Positions 1 through 7,616 of a stretch of 64,000 bases of DNA are shown here, one piece after another. Source of the stretch: Fibrobacter sp. UBA4375 (lineage in GTDB: Bacteria; Fibrobacterota; Fibrobacteria; Fibrobacterales; Fibrobacteraceae); the NCBI GenBank assembly GCA_002391195.1, contig DGRZ01000078.1:1-64000 (forward strand). The letters run 5' to 3'. The notes beneath the pieces are model-generated. The model saw only the letters and a list, made by a program, of their open reading frames with translations, was not told the origin of the DNA and did no database searches. The number at the start of each line of letters is the position of its first letter. The first letter of the stretch is position 1. The translations under genes and the position numbers were made by a program.

Positions 1-1135
1 CCTTCTTGGCGCGCTCGTTGGCGAGCTTCTTGACGCCGGCCAGTTCCTTGCGCAACTTTTCGTTCTGGTTGATGCGTTCCAGGAGCTTCTTGGCTGTGTC
101 CTCGTTCTTGTGGAGGTAATTGTCCAGTTCGCGGGCCACAAAGTCCACAATCCAGGTACGGAGTGCGGGGCCGTTCGGGGCCGTGGTGGTGGAACCGAGC
201 TTCGTCTTGGTCTGGGATTCGAAAACCGGTTCCTGAATGCGCACGGAAACAGCTCCCACGATGCAGTTGCGCACGTCGGAAGCGTCGTATTCCTTCTTGA
301 AGTGGTCGCGCACGCCCTTCACCAGGCCCTCGCGGAATGCCGCCTGGTGGGTACCGCCCTGGGTGGTGTGCTGGCCGTTCACGAAGCTGAAGTAGTGTTC
401 GCCTTCCTGGTTCGAGTGGGTGATGGCGAACTCGATGTCCTTGCCCTTGCAGTGGATGACCGGGTAGCGGATGGTGTCGTCGGTGCGGCTGTGAAGCAGG
501 TCCAAGAGCCCGTTCGGGCTGTTGTAATCCTTGCCGTTCATCACCAGCGTGAGCCCGTTGTTCAGGTAGGCGTAGTTCCAGATTTTCTCTTCCATGTAGG
601 CGGGGAGGAACCGGAAGTTCTTGAACAGGTCGTTATCGGGTTCGAAGTAGATTTCGGTGCCGTTTTTCTCGGTGGTGGAGGTAATCTTGAAGTCCTTCAC
701 CAAGATACCCTTGCTGAACTCGGCGCGCTTGACCTTGCCGTCGCGGAAACTTTGTACGATAAACTTTGTAGAGAGCGCGTTCACCGCCTTGGTACCCACG
801 CCGTTCATGCCCACAGACTTCTGGAAGGCTTCGGAATCGTACTTGCCGCCCGTATTCATCTTCGACACGCAGTCGATGACCTTCTCCAGCGGGATGCCGC
901 GGCCGTAGTCACGCACGCGGCAGCTGTGGTCTTCCATGTCGATTTCGATTTTTTTGCCCGCGCCCATGGCGAACTCGTCGATGGAGTTGTCGATAACTTC
1001 CTTCGCGAGCACGTAGATGCCGTCGTCGGGGCTCTGTCCGTCGCCCAGTTTGCCGATGTACATACCGGGGCGGAGCCTAATGTGTTCGTACCAATCTAGA
1101 GTCTTGATGCTGTCCTTGTCGTACTTTACAGCCAT
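1..1135 (-). CDS. parE: DNA topoisomerase IV subunit B (ParE), C-terminal part outside window
   Basis: This is the ATPase subunit of a type IIA topoisomerase, which unlinks chromosomes together with ParC. Read leftward from an ATG at 1133-1135, the protein opens with RPGMYIGKLGDG, then the GHKL Mg-binding N box (VIDNSIDEFAMG), the DYGRGIP motif and the ATP-lid GMNGVGTKAVNALS. These are all hallmarks of GyrB/ParE. The GKLGDG and SPDDGIY wording resembles ParE of the Bacteroidetes-Fibrobacter group more than GyrB. About 378 codons are visible (ATPase and transducer domains); the TOPRIM part lies beyond base 1. GyrB remains an alternative name. Confidence 0.9.
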   Translation of the reverse strand, partial: MAVKYDKDSIKTLDWYEHIRLRPGMYIGKLGDGQSPDDGIYVLAKEVIDNSIDEFAMGAGKKIEIDMEDHSCRVRDYGRGIPLEKVIDCVSKMNTGGKYDSEAFQKSVGMNGVGTKAVNALSTKFIVQSFRDGKVKRAEFSKGILVKDFKITSTTEKNGTEIYFEPDNDLFKNFRFLPAYMEEKIWNYAYLNNGLTLVMNGKDYNSPNGLLDLLHSRTDDTIRYPVIHCKGKDIEFAITHSNQEGEHYFSFVNGQHTTQGGTHQAAFREGLVKGVRDHFKKEYDASDVRNCIVGAVSVRIQEPVFESQTKTKLGSTTTAPNGPALRTWIVDFVARELDNYLHKNEDTAKKLLERINQNEKLRKELAGVKKLANERAKK

Positions 1136-1547
1136 TATCTACCTTTTCAAAACTAAAAAAATGCCTTTTTTCGCCAATTTTAAGAAATTTCGCGATATTT
1201 CTTGCGGGAAATGCCCGGACTCGCGGCTCCGGTCCGCCCTTTGCTCCTAATATAGCAAAATTTTTTGTCAAAGAGTGACAATTTGTGCAGTACCGGCTGT
1301 TTTGAATTTCTGATTCTATAAAAAAGTTTGACTAGTTGAGAAGAGAAAGCAACGGGTGAAATTACAGCAGGTGTCGATAAGGCATAGATAGCTGTAGTCG
1401 GCAAACATTGCGATATTTGACTATTGTGCAATATTCTAATACGAAAGAGCTCCGACAAAAGGAAAGCAATGTTATGGACAAAACCCTTACTACCGGAATA
1501 GCGAGATAAGACAAAGCCTTCATTATATTCAGGCTTTGCCCTTCGGG
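1136..1547. other. Intergenic region upstream of parE, no gene seen
   Basis: This AT-rich stretch has no convincing coding potential. It should contain the parE promoter on the minus strand. The short open frames here lack family features and ribosome sites. Confidence 0.5.
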
Positions 1548-1717
1548 TTAAGCCTTCGGCTTAATCTCTGAATCGGCAGTATTCACTTCGTTCATCGCCG
1601 ATTCAGTGCCAAAACAGTCACTTTGTTCCTGTTTTGCCCTTCGGGCTTGCCGTGCTTTGCACGGTCAAGGCCTCCCGCGTCGCGTTTCACTTCGTTCCGC
1701 TCCGCGGTAGTCGAACT
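1548..1717. repeat. 170-bp direct repeat, copy A
   Basis: It matches 1981-2150 over exactly 170 bases with about 3 differences. The unit is a string of small hairpins (for example TTAAGCC..GGCTTAA and GCCGTGCTTTGCACGGT). It lies just beyond the 3' end of tRNA-Pro. No ORF is conserved in it. Confidence 0.85.
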
Positions 1718-1749
1718 CACTTCGTGAGTTCTCATCTCGCTTGTTATCC

Positions 1750-1795
1750 CGAATAAAAAACGAAAAGACCCCTATATGGGGTCTTTCTCGTTTTT
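1750..1795 (-). terminator. Rho-independent terminator of tRNA-Pro
   Basis: The hairpin has GACCCC/GGGGTC arms flanked by A-rich and T-rich sides at 1762-1795. Read leftward it ends in a T run, and it lies directly after the tRNA 3' end. Confidence 0.7.
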
Positions 1796-1796
1796 A

Positions 1797-1870
1797 TCGG
1801 AATAGCGAGATTCGAACTCACGACCTCTTGCTCCCGAAGCAAGCGCTCTACCAGGCTGAGCTATATTCCG
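1797..1870 (-). tRNA. tRNA-Pro (anticodon CGG)
   Basis: The minus strand folds as a full cloverleaf. The 7-bp acceptor is CGGAATA/TATTCCG with discriminator A, and the D-arm contains AGCTCAGCCTGGTAGAGC. The anticodon stem CTTGC/GCAAG closes a loop TTCGGGA, so the anticodon is CGG. The T-loop TTCGAAT is normal. CCA is not encoded. Confidence 0.93.
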
Positions 1871-1980
1871 GTTTGGTGGCTCAAAGATAGTTAAAAAAGA
1901 CGAAAAATTAAAGGTCAAATGCAAATTTTTTAGCGAGATGAGACAAAAACCTAACTTTGTTACGGTTTTTGCCCTACGGG

Positions 1981-2150
1981 TTAAGCCTTTGGCTTAATCT
2001 CTGAATCGGCTGTATTCACTTTGTTCATCGCCGATTCAGTGCCAAAACAGTCACTTTGTTCCTGTTTTGCCCTTCGGGCTTGCCGTGCTTTGCACGGTCA
2101 AGGCCTCCCGCGTCGCGTTTCACTTCGTTCCGCTCCGCGGTAGTCGAACT
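1981..2150. repeat. 170-bp direct repeat, copy B
   Basis: Second copy of the unit at 1548-1717. It runs straight into a partial tRNA-Pro sequence at 2144-2201, so the repeat and tRNA were probably duplicated together. Confidence 0.85.
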
Positions 2151-2201
2151 TACGACCTCTTGCTCCCGAAGCAAGCGCTCTACCAGGCTGAGTTTATTCC
2201 G
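2144..2201 (-). pseudogene. Truncated tRNA-Pro copy
   Basis: This repeats the 5' acceptor, D-arm, anticodon arm and part of the T-loop of the tRNA at 1797-1870, including the CGG anticodon loop. The 3' acceptor strand is replaced by repeat sequence, so no cloverleaf can close. It is a duplication scar rather than a working tRNA. Confidence 0.75.
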
Positions 2202-2220
2202 CATTAAGGGCTCAATGCGG

Positions 2221-2658
2221 TTATTTTTTCGTTTTTGGGGCGGGTTTCCCGATTTTCAGGATGCTGGAACCGGCATTTTCGATTTCGGTGCGGTAGAACA
2301 CCACCCGGTTTCGCCATTCGGAGCGGACCTTGCGGTCGATAATCTTCTTGACGTTGCCGTAGGCGGGGTTCCCGCCCCCGTGGATGACCCGGAGCACGCT
2401 GAGTCCAGCGATGGTCATCTGGGACATGCGGCGTTCCACCGCCTCCGCCGCCTCGTCGGCGGTCATGCCGTGGAGGTCGATTTCGTCTTCGGGTAGCGGT
2501 GTGCCCCAGGAGGCGGGGTTTCGGACCCTGCGCCCCTTGAAAACTTTTTTCTCGATCGGGACATCGGCCTTCGCGGCATCCAGGGCCTTGTCCTTGTCTT
2601 CCATGTGGTGGTTCTTGATCCACTCCAGCTGGAAAAGTTCTTCTTCGTTGAATGCCAT
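2221..2658 (-). CDS. Smr-domain protein
   Basis: The 145-residue protein has the C-terminal Smr fold of MutS2/SmrA-type nucleases. DLHGMTADEA is at about 61-70 and VIHGGG at about 91-96, where the family consensus is HGKG. The N-terminal 50 residues are charged and linker-like. Stand-alone Smr proteins cleave branched DNA or RNA at collided ribosomes; which applies here is unknown. The gene ends one base before the acyltransferase start region and shares its direction, suggesting an operon 4917 to 2221. Confidence 0.85.
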   Translation of the reverse strand: MAFNEEELFQLEWIKNHHMEDKDKALDAAKADVPIEKKVFKGRRVRNPASWGTPLPEDEIDLHGMTADEAAEAVERRMSQMTIAGLSVLRVIHGGGNPAYGNVKKIIDRKVRSEWRNRVVFYRTEIENAGSSILKIGKPAPKTKK

Positions 2659-2659
2659 T

Positions 2660-3547
2660 TTATACCTTGAAGTTCTTGTGGTAGTTCCAGGTCCACTGCT
2701 CGGGGTGGTCCTCGATCCAGCGTTCCACGTCGGCGGCTATGGAGCTCACCAGCTCCGCCTCGCCTTCGGGGGTGGTGGCCATCTTGGGCGGGTAGTAGTG
2801 CTCGAACCGGATGACGTGCTCCCGGACTTTTTTGCCCTGCCTGACAACCGTTTCGCTGTAGGTGCGGAAGGTGACGATGCTTGCCCCCATCTGGTTTACC
2901 TTGACGGGAAGCCTGAGGTAGAGGGTGTTCTTTTTTCCGAAAAGGGAGACGGTGTTGCCCTTGGTGTTGCGGCCCTGGTCCACCACCATGGCAAGGATTC
3001 CCTGGGTCTTGAAAAGGTTGCGGACAAGGCTCTGGAGCTTGTCGGGGTGGTATTCGGTGAGGTTCGGGTCGCTGCGCAGGTCTTCTAGGCACTTGCGCAT
3101 GGCGGCATCCCCTGCAGAGTCGGTAATGAGGTGTACCGGCTTGCCGTAACGGCAGAGAATCCGGTGCATGTTCTCGAAGGCGCCCTGGTGGATGCTCATG
3201 CCCACCACGGTTCCCTCCTTGGCGGCATCTTGCATGATAAATTCGTTCTCGAATCGGACCCGTGCCGTGGCAGAGGGAATCCGGGCCAGCAGGCGGTAGC
3301 TGTCGATGCCGTTCCAGTAGATGCTTTCGAACACGTCTTTGGGCGTGATTTTGTGCTTGCGTGTGGCGTTCTTTCCGTAGAAACCCGTTTCTTGCAGGAG
3401 ACGTTCCACGCGGCCGTAGGCCCGCTTGGTATGGAGCGCCTTGTAAATAGGAAACGCAATCTTGAACAGCAGCGTAAAGAAAGCGTCTGGCAACCGCAAC
3501 AGAACGAACAGGATTATCTTGTATGTAGTGACCTTGAGACGGAACAT
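2660..3547 (-). CDS. LpxL/HtrB-family lipid A acyltransferase-like protein
   Basis: Membrane-associated enzyme of 295 residues expected to add a secondary acyl chain to a lipid A precursor. It has a hydrophobic N-terminal anchor (about 8-33), the catalytic H-X4-E motif HQGAFE at 120-125, VVDQGRN at about 188-193, and the WTWNYH ending typical of the family. The length is normal (about 290-310). It lies in a cell-envelope cluster with a UDP-sugar pyrophosphorylase and mraY. The specific LpxL or LpxM role is not resolved. Confidence 0.85.
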   Translation of the reverse strand: MFRLKVTTYKIILFVLLRLPDAFFTLLFKIAFPIYKALHTKRAYGRVERLLQETGFYGKNATRKHKITPKDVFESIYWNGIDSYRLLARIPSATARVRFENEFIMQDAAKEGTVVGMSIHQGAFENMHRILCRYGKPVHLITDSAGDAAMRKCLEDLRSDPNLTEYHPDKLQSLVRNLFKTQGILAMVVDQGRNTKGNTVSLFGKKNTLYLRLPVKVNQMGASIVTFRTYSETVVRQGKKVREHVIRFEHYYPPKMATTPEGEAELVSSIAADVERWIEDHPEQWTWNYHKNFKV

Positions 3548-3550
3548 TCT

Positions 3551-3597
3551 TTTAGGGGTTAGGGACTAGAATCTAGGATCTAGGCATCAAACTCTAG
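3551..3597. repeat. Short TAGGATC-type repeat tract
   Basis: The tract contains degenerate TTAGGGGTTAGG and ATCTAGGATCTAGG blocks. The same motif builds the 175-bp tandem repeats at 61887-62236, so it is a dispersed intergenic repeat of this genome. Confidence 0.6.
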
Positions 3598-4917
3598 AAT
3601 GTTCCGGCCGAATTCCCGCACGAACAGCCTGCGGGAAAGTCCTTCGCCGGCGTAGCTGATGGTGGGCGAGATTTCGTAGAGTTTGTCTTCCTTGACTTCG
3701 ACGTGGGCCTTTTTCAGCCATTCCTTGTGGAGGCGTCCGATCATGTTGCGGGCGGTCTTGGGAGAATCGTTTCCGTCGGCGTTCTTGACGGGGCTGAATT
3801 CTTCTTCGCGGACCACTCCGAAGGGAAGCATTGAACCCAGCAGCGGGAAGGCGTCAAAGAGGAACTGCTCGAACTTGAAGCATTTCTCGATGCCGCAGAC
3901 TGTCTTTCGGGCGGTGTGCCACGGGAGCCTGCTGGTCTGCAGCTTGCGGAGCCCGGCCAGCTTGAACAGGTGTATGGCGATGTTCCCGCCGTCGAAGGTG
4001 AGGCTGCCGTCGGCGTTGGTCATGTCGCGGTAGTTCTCGGGAAGGTCGCTGTATTCCACCACGCCGGGCTTGCCGTTCTGCAGGGCGAATATGCCCACCT
4101 TCTCGTTTGGACCGGCCTTGTGGACCACCTTGGAGGCGGACATGCTACGGCCTTCGCTGGCGAGGGCCCCGATGAACGCCGGGTCGCAAATGCGGCACAG
4201 CGCGTTATCTACGCTGTAGAGGAACACGTACTGCACGCCCTTTTCGACAAGCCAGGCCAGAGTTCCGCTCTGCGCCAGGGCGCGGAAGCAGCCGCCGTTT
4301 CCGTCGGGGACAAGGGCCAGACGGTTGTTTTCGTCTACCACGGCCTTGCCTTCGGGAGTGAGGGCGCAGATGGTACCCTGCTCGAAAAAGCGGATGTTGT
4401 CCCGGTCCATGCCGAAGAACTTGTGTTCGGTAAAGAAGTTGACGGTGGCTTCGTGGTTCAGGGGGCTGGTCATGATGCACCAGGGAATGGGATGACCCAC
4501 CTGTGCGGCCAGGTTCTGCAGGCGTTCCGCTTGCAGCTGGAACAAACTCTTGTGGCTGGGGAGCCCGATGTCGAACATGCCCTTGGGTCCGTTGAAACCG
4601 AGACGGGATCCCTGTCCGCCCGCCACCAGGAAGGCGGCCACCTGTCCTTTCTGGAGCAGTATTTCTCCGGTTTCTTTCCAGAAGTCGTAGCGCAGGTCGT
4701 CGGCGGCAATCTTGAAAGGCATGGGCTTGAGGTCGGCGGAAACGTTGTCTGCCAGGGTGGCGGCGGACTTTTCGGCGTACAGGGCCTTCAGTTCTTCCCA
4801 GTCCTGGGATAAAACATCTCGCTCCAGAAGGCTGCGGGCCTCGCCGCTCAATGATTCAAGGCGGGCGGCCAACTCTTGCTGCCCCGCTGCGTTCAACTTG
4901 CTGACTATGTCGTTCAT
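3580..4917 (-). CDS. UDP-sugar / UDP-N-acetylhexosamine pyrophosphorylase (UDPGP family)
   Basis: Cytoplasmic nucleotidyltransferase of the eukaryote-type UAP1/UDPGP family, making UDP-GlcNAc or UDP-glucose from UTP and the sugar 1-phosphate. The nucleotide-binding signature GGQGSRLGFNGPKG lies at about 100-113. GLPSHKSLFQLQAERL follows it, closely matching UAP1 proteins. Length 445 residues fits. It is unrelated in sequence to GlmU. The sugar specificity cannot be read from the sequence; position beside mraY and a lipid A gene points to envelope precursors. Confidence 0.85.
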   Translation of the reverse strand: MNDIVSKLNAAGQQELAARLESLSGEARSLLERDVLSQDWEELKALYAEKSAATLADNVSADLKPMPFKIAADDLRYDFWKETGEILLQKGQVAAFLVAGGQGSRLGFNGPKGMFDIGLPSHKSLFQLQAERLQNLAAQVGHPIPWCIMTSPLNHEATVNFFTEHKFFGMDRDNIRFFEQGTICALTPEGKAVVDENNRLALVPDGNGGCFRALAQSGTLAWLVEKGVQYVFLYSVDNALCRICDPAFIGALASEGRSMSASKVVHKAGPNEKVGIFALQNGKPGVVEYSDLPENYRDMTNADGSLTFDGGNIAIHLFKLAGLRKLQTSRLPWHTARKTVCGIEKCFKFEQFLFDAFPLLGSMLPFGVVREEEFSPVKNADGNDSPKTARNMIGRLHKEWLKKAHVEVKEDKLYEISPTISYAGEGLSRRLFVREFGRNILEFDA

Positions 4918-5103
4918 TTGAGACTCTTGAAATTTTTGAATTTTAAATTCTGGTTCCGGGGTTTTAGGGGTGTCCCCTAGGAGAGGGGGTAGGCAAAGAC
5001 TTGCCCTGGATTCTTCGACTCCACTTCGTTTCGCTCAGAATGACACATTGTTTGTTTCAGAGTGACAGAAGGGGCAAGGCTTTGACGAGGGGGAGGCTTC
5101 CCC

Positions 5104-6249
5104 CTACCTAATTCCAAAAAACACGACCATGCTGAAGATGAGGGCGAAGATGCTCACCAGGTGCATGCGCCACACGATCTTGGAGTTCATCAGGGGCTTG
5201 CTCGGGAACTTGCCGTCCCATTTCTTTTGGTAGTGGTGGTGCAGCGGCGCGCAGAGGAACAGGCGCTTGCCTGTGCCGGTAGTCTTGCGGGTGAACTTGA
5301 ACCAGAGAATTTGGAGCAGCACGGAGCAGGCTTCGGCGATGATGATGATGCACACGATGGGCAGGAATAGTCCTGCTTGCACCAGGATGAACATGATGCC
5401 GATGGCGGCGCCAAAGCCCACGGAGCCCGCGTCGCCCATGTAGATTTCGGCGGGAGGACTGTTGAACCACAGGTAGGCAAGCAGTGCGCCTGCAATGGCG
5501 GTGGCGATGGGGAACAGTTCGTCGCAGCCCGGCAGGTAGGGCACGCTCAGGTACTGGCTGAAGATGAAGTTTCCGCTCACGTAGGCCACGAGACCCACGA
5601 ACACCATGCTGGTGAGGATGGGCACCGAAACGAGGCTGTCCAGGCCGTCGGTGAAGTTGGTTCCGTTGGCGCTGGCCGCGATGACAAATGTCATGAAGGC
5701 GACAAAAATCCAGTTGGGCAGGTGCAGCTGGAATACGTCGATGGGGAGGAAGGGAATGGTCAGGTCGCCCTTGAGTTCGGGAATGAACTTGTAGCAGAAG
5801 ATGGCCACAACGAGGCTGAACAGGAAATAGAGGAACAGGCGGAGGCTGCTGGAGATGCCGTCGGCCTTGTCCATGTAGTCGGCGGCCTTGAGCTTGCCCA
5901 ACTTGATGAGGCGCTTGGCCTTGACTTTGGCGATGTCGTCGATGGCGCCCACGGCAGAGAATGCCGCCAGAATAACCAGGGTGGAAATGCTGTAGCCGTT
6001 CATCTTGCAGACCAGGAGCGAGACGATCTCGACGACGATTACCAGAAGGAGACCGCCCATGATGGGAGGGCTCTTGGCTCCGTCCTTGTCAAAATCGGAG
6101 GTGGCGTCAAGGCGCTGGAGCTTGCGGATATAGACCGGCATGAGGCACATGACTAAGACGATGGAGAGCATAGCGGCCACGCCTGCGCGGAACAGACGGC
6201 CGTCGAAAAGGTCAATGCTGGTAATGTGGTAGAGCCAATGGCAGAGCAT
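5104..6249 (-). CDS. mraY: Phospho-N-acetylmuramoyl-pentapeptide transferase
   Basis: Integral membrane enzyme that transfers phospho-MurNAc-pentapeptide to undecaprenyl phosphate, making lipid I of peptidoglycan. The 381 residues have about ten hydrophobic segments and the family landmarks in order: PPIMGG (61-66), the Asp pair GAIDD (101-105), NFTDGLDSL with the catalytic Asp (198-206), IYMGDAGS (269-276), and the MraY-specific APLHHHY (334-340). The HHH motif separates it from WecA-type enzymes. It lies outside a dcw cluster here, so a second copy elsewhere is possible. Confidence 0.93.
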   Translation of the reverse strand: MLCHWLYHITSIDLFDGRLFRAGVAAMLSIVLVMCLMPVYIRKLQRLDATSDFDKDGAKSPPIMGGLLLVIVVEIVSLLVCKMNGYSISTLVILAAFSAVGAIDDIAKVKAKRLIKLGKLKAADYMDKADGISSSLRLFLYFLFSLVVAIFCYKFIPELKGDLTIPFLPIDVFQLHLPNWIFVAFMTFVIAASANGTNFTDGLDSLVSVPILTSMVFVGLVAYVSGNFIFSQYLSVPYLPGCDELFPIATAIAGALLAYLWFNSPPAEIYMGDAGSVGFGAAIGIMFILVQAGLFLPIVCIIIIAEACSVLLQILWFKFTRKTTGTGKRLFLCAPLHHHYQKKWDGKFPSKPLMNSKIVWRMHLVSIFALIFSMVVFFGIR

Positions 6250-6253
6250 AGTT

Positions 6254-6283
6254 AATTCGGAGTTCGGAATTCGGAGTTCAGAA
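6254..6283. repeat. GGAATTCGGAGTTC repeat tract upstream of mraY
   Basis: Two to three iterations of a TTCGGAGTTCGGAA-type unit. The same unit occurs inside the LysE-type gene at 7139-7234. Confidence 0.6.
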
Positions 6284-6387
6284 TAAATGTTTGAATGTTA
6301 ATGCACCTATCAAAAAAATAATTTTTTGTTTGAGAATTGGCTTTTCAAGGATTTTCATAAAGCCTATCATTTTCTACATTATAGATC

Positions 6388-6831
6388 ATGAGCGAACTGC
6401 ATATCAACTGCCCCCATTGCGGGTCTTCTTTCCAGGTCATGGTGAAGGGCGAGCCTTCCAGCATGATGGTGTTTTCTTGCGTCAGGTGCAAGACTCCGCT
6501 GATGTACTACGGGGGAGAAACCGCCGAGCTGGACAGGGACGAGTTTGCAGGGCTTCGCAAGCGGCTTTCCAAGGTGCTGGACGTGGTGGTGAGTAACGAC
6601 GCCTCGGTGAAGGAGGTGGCGGATTCGCTGCGCCGTATGGTGGATGTGTCCAATGCCTTGGCGGAGGAGCGGGTCGGTCAGTCCGGTGGGGGCGATGGTC
6701 GCGGGGATGCTCGCGGGGTTGCTGGCGACGGGGATGCCCGCAGGGCCGTGGCCATTACGGACGAGGCTCTGGAAAAGTTGCAGAAAGACCTTGCCGAGAT
6801 GGACGCCGAAAAGTTCCTGGAAAGCTTGTAG
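6388..6831 (+). CDS. Zinc-ribbon protein of unknown function
   Basis: The 147-residue protein has an N-terminal zinc ribbon, CPHCG at about 8-12 and CVRC at about 31-34. A predicted helical middle and a Gly/Asp/Arg-rich linker (about 93-112) lead to a charged C-terminal helix. This layout is seen in small MJ0042-type zinc-finger proteins. Nothing in the sequence tells its partner. It lies 26 bases before the LysE-type exporter and could be co-transcribed with it. Confidence 0.7.
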   Translation: MSELHINCPHCGSSFQVMVKGEPSSMMVFSCVRCKTPLMYYGGETAELDRDEFAGLRKRLSKVLDVVVSNDASVKEVADSLRRMVDVSNALAEERVGQSGGGDGRGDARGVAGDGDARRAVAITDEALEKLQKDLAEMDAEKFLESL

Positions 6832-6857
6832 CCCAAGTCCTCTTACCGCTGTTTTTT

Positions 6858-7556
6858 ATGCTGGAATTTTTCATTGCCGCCATCGTTGTCGCCCTTGCTC
6901 CCGGGCCGGATAATTTGTTTGTGCTGGCCCAGAGCGCTACTCACGGAGCCAAGGCCGGCTTTTGCATTATTTGCGGACTGTGTACGGGGATAATGGTGCA
7001 GACGGGGCTTTTGGTGGTGGGCGTGTCTGCCCTGATTGCCGCAAGCCCTGTGGCGTTTTTCGTAATCCAGTGCTTGGGCGCTGCCTACCTGGTGTATCTG
7101 GCCTACAAAAGCTTCCAGGTGCGGGCGGGGGTTGTTGTTAGTTCGGAATTCGGAGTTCAGAATTCGGAATCTGGAGTTCGGAATTCGGAATCTGGGGCTC
7201 GGAATTCGGAATCTGGAGTTCGGAGTTCGGAATTAGATAAATCGCAATCATTGTCGGCCCGCAGGCTCTACTTGCGGGGCATCATCATGAACCTCACGAA
7301 TCCGAAGGCGATACTTTTCGCGCTGTCGTTTATCCCGCCTGCGGTAAAGATGGACAGCCCCTTGAGCCCGTCGGTCCAGATGTTGATTCTCGGGTCGGAA
7401 TTCGTGGTGGCCACCTTCATCGTGTTCGGAACGGTTGCACTTCTGGCGGGTGCGGTCAAGAAGTTCATGCTGAACAGCCCCAAGGCGAACCGCAACCTGA
7501 ACTGGTTCTCCGGTGCGGTATTCCTGTTCATGGCTGCCGCGCTGTTTGCGCTGTAA
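6858..7556 (+). CDS. LysE/RhtB-family exporter with a repeat-derived insertion
   Basis: Inner-membrane amino-acid (or metabolite) exporter. The opening FIAAIVVALAPGPDNLFVL carries the family's PGP motif, and NLTNPKAILFALSF follows after the central loop. About six membrane segments are present. Length is 232 against the usual 205-210. The surplus is a loop at residues 94-125, encoded by the GGAATTCGGA-type repeat at 7139-7234 and kept in frame (repeated NSESGVR units). The substrate is unknown. Confidence 0.85.
   Translation: MLEFFIAAIVVALAPGPDNLFVLAQSATHGAKAGFCIICGLCTGIMVQTGLLVVGVSALIAASPVAFFVIQCLGAAYLVYLAYKSFQVRAGVVVSSEFGVQNSESGVRNSESGARNSESGVRSSELDKSQSLSARRLYLRGIIMNLTNPKAILFALSFIPPAVKMDSPLSPSVQMLILGSEFVVATFIVFGTVALLAGAVKKFMLNSPKANRNLNWFSGAVFLFMAAALFAL
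7139..7234. repeat. In-frame GGAATTCGGAGTTC repeat array inside the LysE-type gene
   Basis: About 96 bases of imperfect units such as CGGAATTCGGAATCTGGAGTT, translated as NSESGVR-like units. It resembles the intergenic tract at 6254-6283. Flanking residues still match LysE transporters. Confidence 0.8.
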
Positions 7557-7565
7557 ATGCGCAAA

Positions 7566-7600
7566 AAAAAACTGTACCGTTTGTTCGGCACAGTTCTTTT
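7566..7600. terminator. Bidirectional terminator between the LysE-type gene and gatA
   Basis: AACTGTACCG and CGGCACAGTT form a 10-bp stem with one mismatch. An A run precedes it and a T-rich run follows. It lies between two convergent genes. Confidence 0.7.
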
Positions 7601-7616
7601 CGATATTTTTAGCGGA

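Noticed and set aside
110..1099. 329-codon plus-strand frame
   Set aside because: Antisense of parE, which has the full set of GHKL motifs.
1180..1458. Possible small protein upstream of parE
   Set aside because: No ribosome site, no recognisable composition, overlaps the likely parE promoter.
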